From Desmonostoc vinosum HA7617-LM4 (GTDB taxonomy: Bacteria; Cyanobacteriota; Cyanobacteriia; Cyanobacteriales; Nostocaceae): a stretch of DNA of 64,000 nt. Of this stretch, positions 8,668 to 17,040 are shown one piece after another. Numbering within the stretch: position 1 is the stretch's first letter; every line of letters starts with the position of its first letter. The notes under the pieces were generated by a model. The model made no database searches, was not told the origin of the DNA, and saw only the letters and a program-made list of their open reading frames with translations. The translations under genes were made by a program, and so were the position numbers. The stretch spans positions 124,001 through 188,000 of the forward strand of contig JAHHHC010000001.1 of assembly GCA_019359515.1 (NCBI GenBank), given 5' to 3'.

Positions 8668-8687
8668 ACAATGGAATGTAAAGGATA

Positions 8688-9929
8688 ATGGCAGATTGGC
8701 AAAAGATAACTGGTGGTGTCACAGCAGCTAGGGGATACAAAGCGGCAGGAATTACCGCAGGACTAAAACCTTCGGGGTTGCCAGATTTAGCTTTGATAGT
8801 GTCAGACGTAGAAGCGATCGCAGCTGGTGTATTTACTACTAGCCAAGTAAAAGCCGCCTGTGTCGATTATTGCCGTCAACGCTTGCAAGCCAAACACGGC
8901 GCCCGTGCTATTTTATGTAACGCCGGACAAGCCAACGCCGCCACAGGAACTCAAGGCTGGTTTGATGCCCTAGAGTCAGCTATGGCATTAGCCCAAGTAC
9001 TGAAAGTACCCTCCGAATCCGTATTGCTAGCTTCTACCGGTGTAATTGGGCAAAGAATTCCCATAGAAGTACTCAAAGCCGGAATTCCCAACTTAGTAGC
9101 AGCATTATCAGAAACCGGCTCAGATGCCGCTGCTGGGGCAATTATCACTACAGATTTAGTCACAAAATCCATAGCCTTAGAGACAACTATCACCGATCGC
9201 CCGGTGCGAATTGGTGGGATCGCCAAAGGTTCCGGGATGATTCACCCCAACATGGCAACAATGCTGGCATTTGTCACCTGTGACGCAGCAGTTTCGCCCC
9301 ATCTTTGGCAACAAATGTTAGCCAGGGCAGCTGAGAGAAGTTTCAATTCCATCACCGTAGATGGTGATACCAGCACCAATGACAGCTTAATCGCCTTAGC
9401 AAACGGCCAATCCCGCACCCCAGCAATTACCGAAATGGGTGCAGAAGCAGAGAAATTAGAGGCAATGTTAACAGCAGTATGCCAGCATTTAGCCAAGGCG
9501 ATCGCTCGTGATGGTGAAGGGGCAACTTGTCTAATTGAAGTGCAAGTTACAGGCGCACATGACGAACAATCAGCTCGGCAAATCGCCAAAACCATTGCTG
9601 GTTCATCCCTAGTTAAATCTGCAATCTTCGGACGTGATCCCAACTGGGGACGCATCGCCGCCGCCGCTGGACGTGCAGGTGTGCCGTTTGAGCAAGAAAA
9701 TCTCCAAATTAAATTAGGGAATTTCCTAATGCTAGAAAATGGTCAACCTTTGCCATTTAATCGTCCAGCAGCGAGTACATATTTGAAACAAGCGGCCGCT
9801 GGTGCTTATCTTGAAGAAGATACGGTGTTAATCTCCGTCAGCGTTGGCAATGGTCATGGTACAAGTAAAGCTTGGGGTTGTGACTTGAGTTATGATTATG
9901 TGAAAATTAACGCCGAATATACAACTTAA
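8688..9929 (+). CDS. argJ: Glutamate N-acetyltransferase / amino-acid acetyltransferase
   Basis: 413 residues, full length for ArgJ. It transfers the acetyl group from N-acetylornithine to glutamate (cyclic arginine pathway), and bifunctional forms also use acetyl-CoA. The start ATG follows an AAGGAT ribosome-binding site. The self-cleavage site is visible as 'GMIHPNMATMLAFV': cleavage before Thr191 gives the alpha and beta chains, with Thr as nucleophile. Other family blocks are 'ASTGVIGQRIP', 'ITVDGDTSTNDS', 'SAIFGRDPNWGRI' and 'SYDYVKINAEYTT' at the C terminus. No other arg genes are adjacent. A hairpin in the leader may regulate it. Confidence 0.97.
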   Translation: MADWQKITGGVTAARGYKAAGITAGLKPSGLPDLALIVSDVEAIAAGVFTTSQVKAACVDYCRQRLQAKHGARAILCNAGQANAATGTQGWFDALESAMALAQVLKVPSESVLLASTGVIGQRIPIEVLKAGIPNLVAALSETGSDAAAGAIITTDLVTKSIALETTITDRPVRIGGIAKGSGMIHPNMATMLAFVTCDAAVSPHLWQQMLARAAERSFNSITVDGDTSTNDSLIALANGQSRTPAITEMGAEAEKLEAMLTAVCQHLAKAIARDGEGATCLIEVQVTGAHDEQSARQIAKTIAGSSLVKSAIFGRDPNWGRIAAAAGRAGVPFEQENLQIKLGNFLMLENGQPLPFNRPAASTYLKQAAAGAYLEEDTVLISVSVGNGHGTSKAWGCDLSYDYVKINAEYTT

Positions 9930-10313
9930 AAATTCAAAATTCAAAAATAACTGAGATTTTGCACCATTCTTAATAACTGTAGGGTGGACACTGCTTATCA
10001 AATAAAAGTCAGGGTTTGAGCAAACTATAGGCAGTTTCCACCTGATAAGCTGTTCCATATATAACTTGCATAATTAGGGCGGGCAAGATGCCCACCCCAC
10101 AAGAGTTTTATTTAATTTGATTATGTAATTTAGATGTTTTTTAGCTTATCAAGTTCGGGAATTACTTATTATTAAAATTTCTCCCTGTCCCCCGTGTCTC
10201 CGTGTCAGCCCTAACGATAAGTCTTCAGACGAACACGATATGACAATCATTTTGGAATTCAGAGTGTACCTTTTGGGAATCTTGCTACATGTAGCGTTTT
10301 GCACAGAAGCGAT
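9930..10313. other. Intergenic region without a recognised gene
   Basis: A/T-rich, with a short 'gggcgggcaagatgcccacc' half of the REP-like palindrome found complete at 34254-34297. No convincing ORF, tRNA or terminator is seen. Confidence 0.5.
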
Positions 10314-10772
10314 ATGACTTCACAAGAAAAAACTCAACGCATTCAATTAATTTTTAATTTTTCACCAGAACTTTATCAGACACTAAATAAACTATCTCAA
10401 CAAATTCAAGCAGAAAATGCGGAAGTATTGATAAAGGCGATCGCACTCTTGGAAATAGCAACAGAAGCCAAGCAAAAAGGCAAACATCTCCAGATTGTAG
10501 ACGAAAATCAAAATTTAGAAGCAGATTCAATAGATTTAGCCAATATAATTGCTCATCAAGTTGAAAAACCACTGGTTATATCAAAAATTAACTTAGATTC
10601 ACAACCCGACACAGAACTTGAGCGCAAACTACGAGAGATTAAATTTAAGCAAGAATTAAGAAAAGATTGGATATTATTTATTGCCAGAGATATAGTAATC
10701 TTTTCTACCCTCATCCTTTTCTTTTTGATTATTACTGGCTATTCTCTGTTAACTCTACTTAGGGCTTGCTGA
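10314..10772 (+). CDS. Small tail-anchored membrane protein of unknown function
   Basis: 152 residues from the ATG at 10314. The N-terminal 50 residues resemble a ribbon-helix-helix or helical bundle ('RIQLIFNFSPELYQTLNKLS', 'ENAEVLIKAIALLEIATEA'). A polar linker follows, then one C-terminal membrane helix ('IVIFSTLILFFLIITGYSLL', about 128-148). The topology suggests a cytoplasmic domain held at a membrane by a C-terminal anchor. I do not recognise the family. The gene stands alone, about 260 nt before another two-helix membrane protein on the same strand. Confidence 0.6.
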   Translation: MTSQEKTQRIQLIFNFSPELYQTLNKLSQQIQAENAEVLIKAIALLEIATEAKQKGKHLQIVDENQNLEADSIDLANIIAHQVEKPLVISKINLDSQPDTELERKLREIKFKQELRKDWILFIARDIVIFSTLILFFLIITGYSLLTLLRAC

Positions 10773-11035
10773 AAAATCTTCTGGCTGGGGTAGCGAACAG
10801 TTTCATCCTGGTTTTTTGTCATATACCAATCCTAAATCATTCGCGGTCTCCCTCTTTGGCGGAGACTATATCTAATTAGCTGAGAAAAAAGTATCATTCT
10901 GTACAAAAATCCTGCATTACCTATAAACATTAATTTACTTAAATTTTTTTGGACAAAACACCTATCTTGTGAACATTCCCTAAATTTGATTGCTATATTA
11001 TACTAAATAACTCTTTTGGCAAGGATTTAAAAGCT

Positions 11036-11755
11036 GTGCGGGACGATTTACAAGGCTTAGAAATTAGTCGAAAGGAACTACAAAAACTAACTAACTTGCC
11101 TGTTAAGGATGAGCTTATAATCATTACAAACCCTCTGAAAAACTTGAGCCAAGAATTTATCACAAAAGTTCAAGGTTCCGAGGGTGTAACTGTAGCTTTT
11201 ATTGGATTTTCTGCATTTGTGTTTTGCTATCTGATATTTGATGTTATTGTTAAAATATTTGCCAATTGGCTCACAACTCCATCTTGGATATTGTTAATAG
11301 TTTTAGGACTTTGGGTTGGTGGTGCTACACAAATTATTTTATACGTTCTCTGGAAAAACAGAATTAAATTTGTCAAAAGAAATATGACAAGCTCATTGCA
11401 AATTCTCTTAAACGATGTTGATAGATATAATTCTGTGATTAAAGCAATAGACATCAACGACCAAATAGAAGAAGCAGGTAACTCAGAAGTAACTATCCAA
11501 GAAAGAGAAACAATTGTCGAAGCACTTAAACTCACTAGAGCAGATTTGATTCGTGCTTTAAAGACAGAAAGAATATTAAGAGAAAATCAAAGCTTTATTC
11601 TCAAAAACACAGAGTTATTTGTCAATAATTTAGCAACTTTAACAGCCATGCAAGTCACCGAACAAGCTACTGAACATGGAAGGCTGCTAAATGAAGCGCT
11701 GCAAATTGCATTAGATGTGCAACACGAAATGAAAAGGTTACAGAGCCAGCGTTAA
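11036..11755 (+). CDS. Two-helix membrane protein of unknown function
   Basis: 239 residues. The start is GTG at 11036, with AAGGA about 12 nt upstream. An N-terminal helical region is followed by two membrane helices (about 55-76 and 83-104: 'VAFIGFSAFVFCYLIFDVIV', 'WILLIVLGLWVGGATQIILY'). A long cytoplasmic helical domain rich in Glu, Leu and Thr ends with 'EALQIALDVQHEMKRLQSQR'. No catalytic motif is visible. The arrangement is that of a coiled-coil membrane-associated protein. Family unknown. Confidence 0.65.
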   Translation: MRDDLQGLEISRKELQKLTNLPVKDELIIITNPLKNLSQEFITKVQGSEGVTVAFIGFSAFVFCYLIFDVIVKIFANWLTTPSWILLIVLGLWVGGATQIILYVLWKNRIKFVKRNMTSSLQILLNDVDRYNSVIKAIDINDQIEEAGNSEVTIQERETIVEALKLTRADLIRALKTERILRENQSFILKNTELFVNNLATLTAMQVTEQATEHGRLLNEALQIALDVQHEMKRLQSQR

Positions 11756-11824
11756 ATAAACTGATAACTGATTCTATAATCCTGCTCACGACAGCGATCC
11801 CCGGTTTAACATAAAGAAATATTC

Positions 11825-12613
11825 ATGAAACGATCGCTTACTAGCATGGACTGGACAGAAATTAGAGGCAACTGGGTGATCATTCCCCGAAATCCCGTCG
11901 GTATCATTCATTTCTTGGGAGGTGCATTCGTCGCCACTGCACCCCACTTAACTTATCGTTTATTATTAGAACAACTTGCCAGTAAAGGATATGTTATTAT
12001 TGCTACACCTTTCGTTAATACGCTGGATCATACTGCGATCGCCAAATCTGTGCTACTCAACTTTGACCGCACTCTCGAACGCCTACAAGATTCTGGCGCA
12101 TTACGCAAACTTTATCTCCCCATCTACGGTATTGGTCACAGCATGGGCTGTAAACTCCATCTACTGATTGGTAGTCTCTTCAAAGTCGAACGCGCAGGCA
12201 ATATTTTAATATCCTTCAACAACTACGCTGCCCGCGATGCCATACCCCTAGTGGAACAGTTTAATACTACTTTTGCGATCGAGTTTACCCCAACACCTCT
12301 AGAAACCAACCAGTTAGTCCAACAACGCTATAACGTCCGCCGTAACTTACTCATCAAATTTAACAACGATAACCTTGACCAATCAGCAGCTTTAACCAAA
12401 ATTTTGCAAGCACGCTTTTCGGAAATGGTGACAGCACAAATTTTAACTGGAACTCACACCACACCATTAGGTCAAGATATCAAATGGCAAAGTGGAGCGT
12501 CTTTCACTCCCTTTGACGCCTTTGGCCAATGGTTCAAGCAAGAAGTTTACCGAGACTTGAACCAGCTACAACGTACAATCCTTTTGTGGCTTAATCCTCT
12601 TTCACCTCCATGA
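11825..12613 (+). CDS. DUF1350 family alpha/beta-hydrolase-like protein
   Basis: 262 residues. Family features are 'WVIIPRNPVGIIHFLGGAFVATAPHLTYRLLLEQLASKGYVII' (read in parts: an oxyanion-type FLGGAF turn, then an APHLTYR helix) and the nucleophile-elbow-like 'GIGHSMGCKLH' near residue 115. This is the DUF1350 family, common in cyanobacteria and plastids. The fold is that of lipases and esterases, and the substrate is unknown. An internal ATG at 11849 (MDWTEIRG) is an alternative start. Single gene, no clear operon. Confidence 0.85.
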   Translation: MKRSLTSMDWTEIRGNWVIIPRNPVGIIHFLGGAFVATAPHLTYRLLLEQLASKGYVIIATPFVNTLDHTAIAKSVLLNFDRTLERLQDSGALRKLYLPIYGIGHSMGCKLHLLIGSLFKVERAGNILISFNNYAARDAIPLVEQFNTTFAIEFTPTPLETNQLVQQRYNVRRNLLIKFNNDNLDQSAALTKILQARFSEMVTAQILTGTHTTPLGQDIKWQSGASFTPFDAFGQWFKQEVYRDLNQLQRTILLWLNPLSPP

Positions 12614-12727
12614 GATTTTATGCTGTTCAAAAAATATTAACAGATAAGTTTTAGCATAAAAATAATCATTTCCTATTACATATAAAAATCTTACTAAAAC
12701 TATTAATGATTCTCTCCCGCGTTTTTT

Positions 12728-13864
12728 ATGTTTCAAATATTAGTAATTGATGATGACTATTCAATACAAATACTCCTGAAGAGGATGTTAGAAAAACAGG
12801 GTTATGAAGTAGTTGCTACCAGCGATGGAGAAGAAGGAATTAGCCAAGCACTTGCTTGCCATCCAGCACTAATAATTTGTGACTGGATGATGCCAGGATT
12901 GAATGGTTTAGAAGTTTGCCATCGTATAAAGACAGATCCCAAGTTATCCACTACATTTTTTATTTTATTAACATCCTTAGATTCCGTTGCCGATCGCGTC
13001 AAAGGGCTAGATGCTGGTGCTGATGATTTTATCTCCAAACCCATCGAGCAAAAAGAATTACAAGCACGAGTCAGAGCAGGATTACGTCTACATCAATTGA
13101 GTCGGGATTTGCAAACCCAAAAATTGCTTTTAGAGGCAGAACTAGCAGAAGCGACAGAATACGTGCGATCGCTTCTCCCTGTTCCCATGATTGAGCCATT
13201 CAATATCAATTCCCGATTTCTACCTTCGCGGCAACTTGGTGGCGATTGTTTTGATTACTATTGGCTTGATTCTAATTATCTAGCAATCTATTTACTAGAC
13301 ACTGCCGGACACGGACTTAAAGCCACTCTTCCCTCTGTTTCAGTACTGAATCTACTGCGTTCTCGTGCCCTCAAAAGTTTGAATTATTATCAACCCAGTG
13401 ATGTACTAAAGGGTTTAAATGATACCTTTCAAATGAACTATCAAAATGATAAGTACTTTACAATTTGGTACGGAGTTTATAACAGAGTCAAACGCGAATT
13501 AATTTATGCTAGCGCCGGACACCCACCAGCAATCTTAATCACCGGGAAATCTCCCAAAAATTCTGAAGTTAAACTATTAAAAACTTCTGGAATGCCAGTT
13601 GGGATGTTTCCAGAAGCAAAATACGTTGATGGATTTTGCAATATCGAAAGATTTAGTAATCTTTACATTTTCAGCGATGGAGCTTATGAAATTACTAAAC
13701 CAGATGGTACTCTGTGGAGTTTGGATGCTTTTATTGAGCTACTAGTAAGCTTACAGCATCCCTTTGACGACCAATTAGAGCAAGTACTAAACTACCTGAT
13801 CGCATTGAATGCTAGAGAAAACTTTGATGATGATCTATCTATCCTTCAGATTAAATTTGATTAA
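12728..13864 (+). CDS. Response regulator with PP2C-type (RsbU/SpoIIE) phosphatase
   Basis: 378 residues. The N-terminal receiver domain (1-120) has 'VIDDDYS', the phospho-Asp in 'LIICDWMMPGLNG', 'LTS' and 'DFISKPIE'. A short coiled linker leads to a PPM/SpoIIE phosphatase (about 165-378) with the metal-binding motifs 'GGDCFDYYWLD', 'DTAGHGLKA', 'YASAGHPPA', 'FSDGAYE' and 'DDLSIL'. Such proteins dephosphorylate STAS anti-sigma-factor antagonists when the receiver is phosphorylated. The gene abuts, stop to stop, a convergent STAS gene, which is the obvious substrate candidate. Cyanobacterial pairs of this type include HmpU/HmpV in hormogonium control and the IcfG group. No kinase partner (RsbW type) lies nearby. 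Confidence 0.92.
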   Translation: MFQILVIDDDYSIQILLKRMLEKQGYEVVATSDGEEGISQALACHPALIICDWMMPGLNGLEVCHRIKTDPKLSTTFFILLTSLDSVADRVKGLDAGADDFISKPIEQKELQARVRAGLRLHQLSRDLQTQKLLLEAELAEATEYVRSLLPVPMIEPFNINSRFLPSRQLGGDCFDYYWLDSNYLAIYLLDTAGHGLKATLPSVSVLNLLRSRALKSLNYYQPSDVLKGLNDTFQMNYQNDKYFTIWYGVYNRVKRELIYASAGHPPAILITGKSPKNSEVKLLKTSGMPVGMFPEAKYVDGFCNIERFSNLYIFSDGAYEITKPDGTLWSLDAFIELLVSLQHPFDDQLEQVLNYLIALNARENFDDDLSILQIKFD

Positions 13865-14194
13865 TTAATTTTGAGATACCAAGTTTTGATTAAACGCTTC
13901 TTGGCTAGGAAATATTTCAAACACCTTATCCATATTCGTGAGTTCAAGTAATATCCTTACTTGCTCATTAATTGAGCAAACGACTAACTTTATATTAGCT
14001 GCACGTAGAGTTTTAAAAGCCAATACTAAAGCACCTAGACCAGAACTATCCATAAACGTCACATTTTGAAAATCAACTAACACAATTTTGGCTACATTTT
14101 CGCTGATAATTGGAGTTATTTTTTGCCGAAACTCTTGTGAGGTTGCGGCGTTGAATTTACCACTGAGTTTAATAACTTTTACTTGCTCTTTCAT
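13865..14194 (-). CDS. STAS-domain anti-sigma factor antagonist
   Basis: 109 residues, a single STAS domain. The phosphorylation loop is 'VTFMDSSGLGALVLAF' (serines 50-51), with 'VKVIKLSGKFNAATSQEFRQ' at the N terminus. Antagonists of this type bind an RsbW-like kinase when unphosphorylated and are reactivated by PP2C phosphatases. The adjacent convergent gene encodes one, with zero bases between the two stop codons. The sequence type resembles HmpV-like proteins of the partner-switching system controlling hormogonium motility, but that specific assignment is inference. Confidence 0.9.
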   Translation of the reverse strand: MKEQVKVIKLSGKFNAATSQEFRQKITPIISENVAKIVLVDFQNVTFMDSSGLGALVLAFKTLRAANIKLVVCSINEQVRILLELTNMDKVFEIFPSQEAFNQNLVSQN

Positions 14195-14616
14195 AATGTG
14201 CCACGCTGATTTATAGATAATGATGCCCTGTTTTTGCTAGTATATCCCAATCATATAGCATTTAAAAAAAGCTTACCAGATAAAAATCAGGAATTAATCA
14301 AAACATAGTTTTTATCAGTGCTTCTAGATTATAAAAGACAAATTATCAGTGATTTTGTCTGATACCTATTTTAAACTTATTAGTATAATTCCGAATTCCA
14401 GCACATAGAAAAATACTTATTAAAAGCTGTTTTCAACACATTATATCTATTAAGAAAAAAGCTATAGGAGTATAAAGAAGCGTGAGTGTATAGAAAAAAC
14501 ATTTTTATCCTTTGATTGTGAACTCTGTTATGGTGTCTATTACACGAATTATGAGCCACCAAAATCTACTTTCTATTCATACAGATTGTTTTTTACATTT
14601 CCTAAGTCCTGTTGGT
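14195..14616. other. A/T-rich intergenic region
   Basis: No ORF with protein-like content was found here. The only open frame (minus strand, about 60 codons) has no family features or ribosome-binding site. Confidence 0.5.
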
Positions 14617-14732
14617 ATAGAAATCATATTTAATTTCTGCGAAGCCAGTCCTGTTAAGCATTAAGTGTTAACTAGTTCCGTGGGTTTAAGTCCCCCGGTT
14701 CTATAACTGGCAAGTTTTGTGTATTACGAATT

Positions 14733-14868
14733 ACGCGCTTCGCAGCGTAAAGCCTGCGGCATAGCTTCGCTTAGAGCGAGTCCTCGATAGCGTTAGCGAG
14801 GTACGAGCGTCAGCGTAAAGCCTACGGCATAGCTTCGCTTAGAGCGACACAGGAGCGTCGCGTCATTA
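14733..14868. repeat. Dispersed repeat, inverted copy of 1897-2040
   Basis: It contains two close copies of 'agcctacggcatagcttcgc' / 'agcctgcggcatagcttcgc' and 'aggtacgagcgtcagcgtaa', the reverse complement of the tract at 1908-2020. It is flanked by attacgaatta. It lies in the 800-nt gap upstream of the HTH/GrpE-like gene. Confidence 0.8.
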
Positions 14869-15027
14869 CGAATTATTTAAGCGTTCCTACCTACACAAAT
14901 AAGTTCAGAAATTAAAGCGAACTGCAATAGCTGTTTTAGTATTCCCAATGTCTACAATTTCTCAACAGGCAATGTCTATGAAAATGAAATTTACCGACAA
15001 AATTTCCGAGTTTTCTCCGTTTCCTTG

Positions 15028-15732
15028 CTAAACTATGTTGGATACGATGGGACTTACTTTAGCCCGATAAAGTAGCTTTTCGCCTTGACGGTAGCCAGTA
15101 TAACGTACTTTAACTTGTTCCCCTGGCTGTACGTTTCCTTCCATCAATTGGTGTATCTGAGGATCATAGGATATTTCTGCTCCTACGGATGCGATCGCTT
15201 CTACTCCCCACCCTTGTAACAATTTCTCTAGAGGTTTTTGTACCAACGGCAATATTTTGACCGCTGCCAGTTCTAGATTTTCCTGCGCTTTCTGGGCTGC
15301 TGTTGGCCATTGTAATAATAAAGACTCCAGCAATTGCAAACTCGACTGCTGAAACTCCTGTAGCAATAGCTCTCGCTGCTGTTCTAATTGCAGTTGCGAT
15401 CTTTGATACTCTGTTTTTAGATTTGCAACTTCTTGTAATAATTCTTGCTCAGTAGTTTTGGCAACTGAGTTTTGAGTGCTGAGTTTTGAGTTCAGTACTC
15501 GATTTTCAGTACTTGGCACTAAAAACATTGCTACTAATTCACTCAACGACACCTGTAGCACCGATGACAGCTTCAGCAACACATCTACCCGCATCTGCTC
15601 TAACTTTCCCTGACGCAATCGCAAAATTTGACGCTCTGAAACACCACTAGCACGGCTCAACGCCTTAAAACTAGAAATACCAATCCGTTGCATTAAATCC
15701 TGCAACTTCTTTGTAAAATCAGTATTGGTCAT
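15028..15732 (-). CDS. HTH domain fused to a GrpE-like C-terminal domain
   Basis: 234 residues from the ATG at 15732. The frame is open to 15840, but the extra residues come from a heptamer repeat ('PQSPIPN' units). Residues about 5-70 form a Cro/XRE-type helix-turn-helix ('[21 protein letters not shown]'). A long Gln/Leu/Glu coiled coil spans about 95-165. The C terminus ('[19 protein letters not shown]', '[16 protein letters not shown]') matches the beta-wing end of GrpE, the DnaK nucleotide exchange factor. It may link chaperone state to DNA binding, but this is inference. The start is uncertain: an upstream ATG at 15825 has a GAGAG spaced 7 nt before it. Confidence 0.8.
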   Translation of the reverse strand: MTNTDFTKKLQDLMQRIGISSFKALSRASGVSERQILRLRQGKLEQMRVDVLLKLSSVLQVSLSELVAMFLVPSTENRVLNSKLSTQNSVAKTTEQELLQEVANLKTEYQRSQLQLEQQRELLLQEFQQSSLQLLESLLLQWPTAAQKAQENLELAAVKILPLVQKPLEKLLQGWGVEAIASVGAEISYDPQIHQLMEGNVQPGEQVKVRYTGYRQGEKLLYRAKVSPIVSNIV

Positions 15733-15812
15733 GGGGATTGGGGATTGGGGATTGGGGATTGGGGATTGGGAATTGGGGATTGGGGATTGGGGATTGGGGA
15801 TTGGGGATTGGG
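15733..15812. repeat. Heptamer repeat (gggattg) x about 11
   Basis: An unbroken run of ggggatt heptamers (one variant gggaatt) directly abuts the likely start codon of the HTH/GrpE-like gene. The run encodes PQSPIPN-like repeats if translated on the minus strand. It is a textbook STRR tract. Confidence 0.92.
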
Positions 15813-16060
15813 TTAAACCTCTCATAAAAAAATCTCTCATAAATTTGAGAGACTTGGGATGATATCAAAGATTGAAGTGTTGAGTTTTGAAGGAATATTG
15901 CATATTTGAGATCAGGGGAATGAGAAAGACAAGGAAACTGGGGAGGTAGACTTCGACTTCGCTCAGTCACCGGGGAGAAATAACAAATACCCATTCCCAA
16001 TTCCCCATTACCCCTAATCCCCACTTCCTCCGGGAGCGGTGGGCCGCAAGTTACCCAGTC

Positions 16061-16552
16061 CTATTCCTCCAACAAACTTCTCAACATCCAAGCTGTCTTT
16101 TCGTGAACTTGCATCCGCTGTGTCAATAAATCGGCGGTGGGTTCGTCGTTAACTTCGTCTACTACGGGGAAGACAGTTCGCGCTGTTCGGACTACGGCCT
16201 CTTGTCCTTCAACTAGTAAGCGAATCATTTCTATGGCTTTAGGAACTCCTGGAGTTTCTGAAATTGAACTCAGTTTAGCGTATTCGCTATAGGTTCCTGG
16301 TGCGGGATGGCCAAGCGCTCTAATTCTCTCAGCAATTAAATCAACTGCTAGGGCTAGTTCTGTATACTGTGTTTCAAACATCAAATGCAACGTTTGAAAC
16401 ATCGGCCCTGTTACATTCCAGTGGAAATTATGAGTTTTCAGATACAGTGTATAAGTGTCAGCCAACAGGCGAGACAATCCCTCGGCAATTTTAGCCCTAC
16501 TAGCTTCGTCAATACCAATATTCACATTTTTTACTGTTGCTTGAGATGACAT
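16061..16552 (-). CDS. dps: Dps family DNA-binding ferritin-like protein
   Basis: 163 residues. The Dps ferroxidase signature is present: '[29 protein letters not shown]', with His, His, Asp/Glu ligands at subunit interfaces. A second helix follows ('[19 protein letters not shown]'), and the C terminus is '[14 protein letters not shown]'. Dps dodecamers store iron and use H2O2 to oxidise Fe(II), protecting DNA. A good ribosome-binding site (AGGAG, 6 nt) precedes the ATG. The neighbour upstream on the same strand is sulfiredoxin, giving a small peroxide-defence group, although a gap of about 110 nt separates them. Confidence 0.95.
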   Translation of the reverse strand: MSSQATVKNVNIGIDEASRAKIAEGLSRLLADTYTLYLKTHNFHWNVTGPMFQTLHLMFETQYTELALAVDLIAERIRALGHPAPGTYSEYAKLSSISETPGVPKAIEMIRLLVEGQEAVVRTARTVFPVVDEVNDEPTADLLTQRMQVHEKTAWMLRSLLEE

Positions 16553-16661
16553 AATTTTCTCCTGATTTAGTAAATTTAGTTATTGGAGATTGGGAATGGA
16601 CAAGAGGACGCGGGGACAAGAGGACGCGGAGAACATTTCTCCCTCATCTCCCTCATCCCCT

Positions 16662-16922
16662 CTACGCCAAGTGCATCTTCAGAACGCTGCGGGGAGCTTT
16701 ACGGACTCTGGCTAGAATAGTTTCTTTGCCCAGACGCTGGCAAGCTTCATAACGATGGCAGCCAGAAAAGCCATAATATTGTCCATCTACTTCTAGGACA
16801 TCTATCGGCTCTTGCTGCCCAATCTCCGCTATCGATTCCATCAAGACTTGCACTTTATTTTGATCATTTTGACGTGGCAACGGCCGCCGAATCTGATTTA
16901 ATGGAATTTCTTGGACTCTCAT
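16662..16922 (-). CDS. srx: Sulfiredoxin
   Basis: 86 residues, complete. The family signature 'GFSGCHRYEA' holds the catalytic Cys55, with 'IPLNQIRRPLPRQND' and 'ILARVRKAP' flanking it. Sulfiredoxin reduces the sulfinic acid form of 2-Cys peroxiredoxins in an ATP-dependent reaction. Cyanobacteria use it to restore peroxiredoxin after overoxidation. It is encoded just upstream of dps on the same strand and divergently from the SpoIID/LytB gene. Confidence 0.93.
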   Translation of the reverse strand: MRVQEIPLNQIRRPLPRQNDQNKVQVLMESIAEIGQQEPIDVLEVDGQYYGFSGCHRYEACQRLGKETILARVRKAPRSVLKMHLA

Positions 16923-17040
16923 TGTCAGGAGTTTTCTTAACTAGTTCTGTTTTATATCTCTAAATAAATCATAGTCGTTATGACTTCGTTTTGCAACTTT
17001 TATTTGGCGCAAAACTGCAAATGGTATCATTGGAGTACTC

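Noticed and set aside
14380-14562. 60-codon minus-strand frame in A/T-rich DNA
   Set aside because: No start context, no conserved features; probably chance.
15733-15812. CRISPR array suspicion because of regular repeats
   Set aside because: The unit is 7 bp with no spacers; it is an STRR tract. No CRISPR array was seen anywhere in the window.
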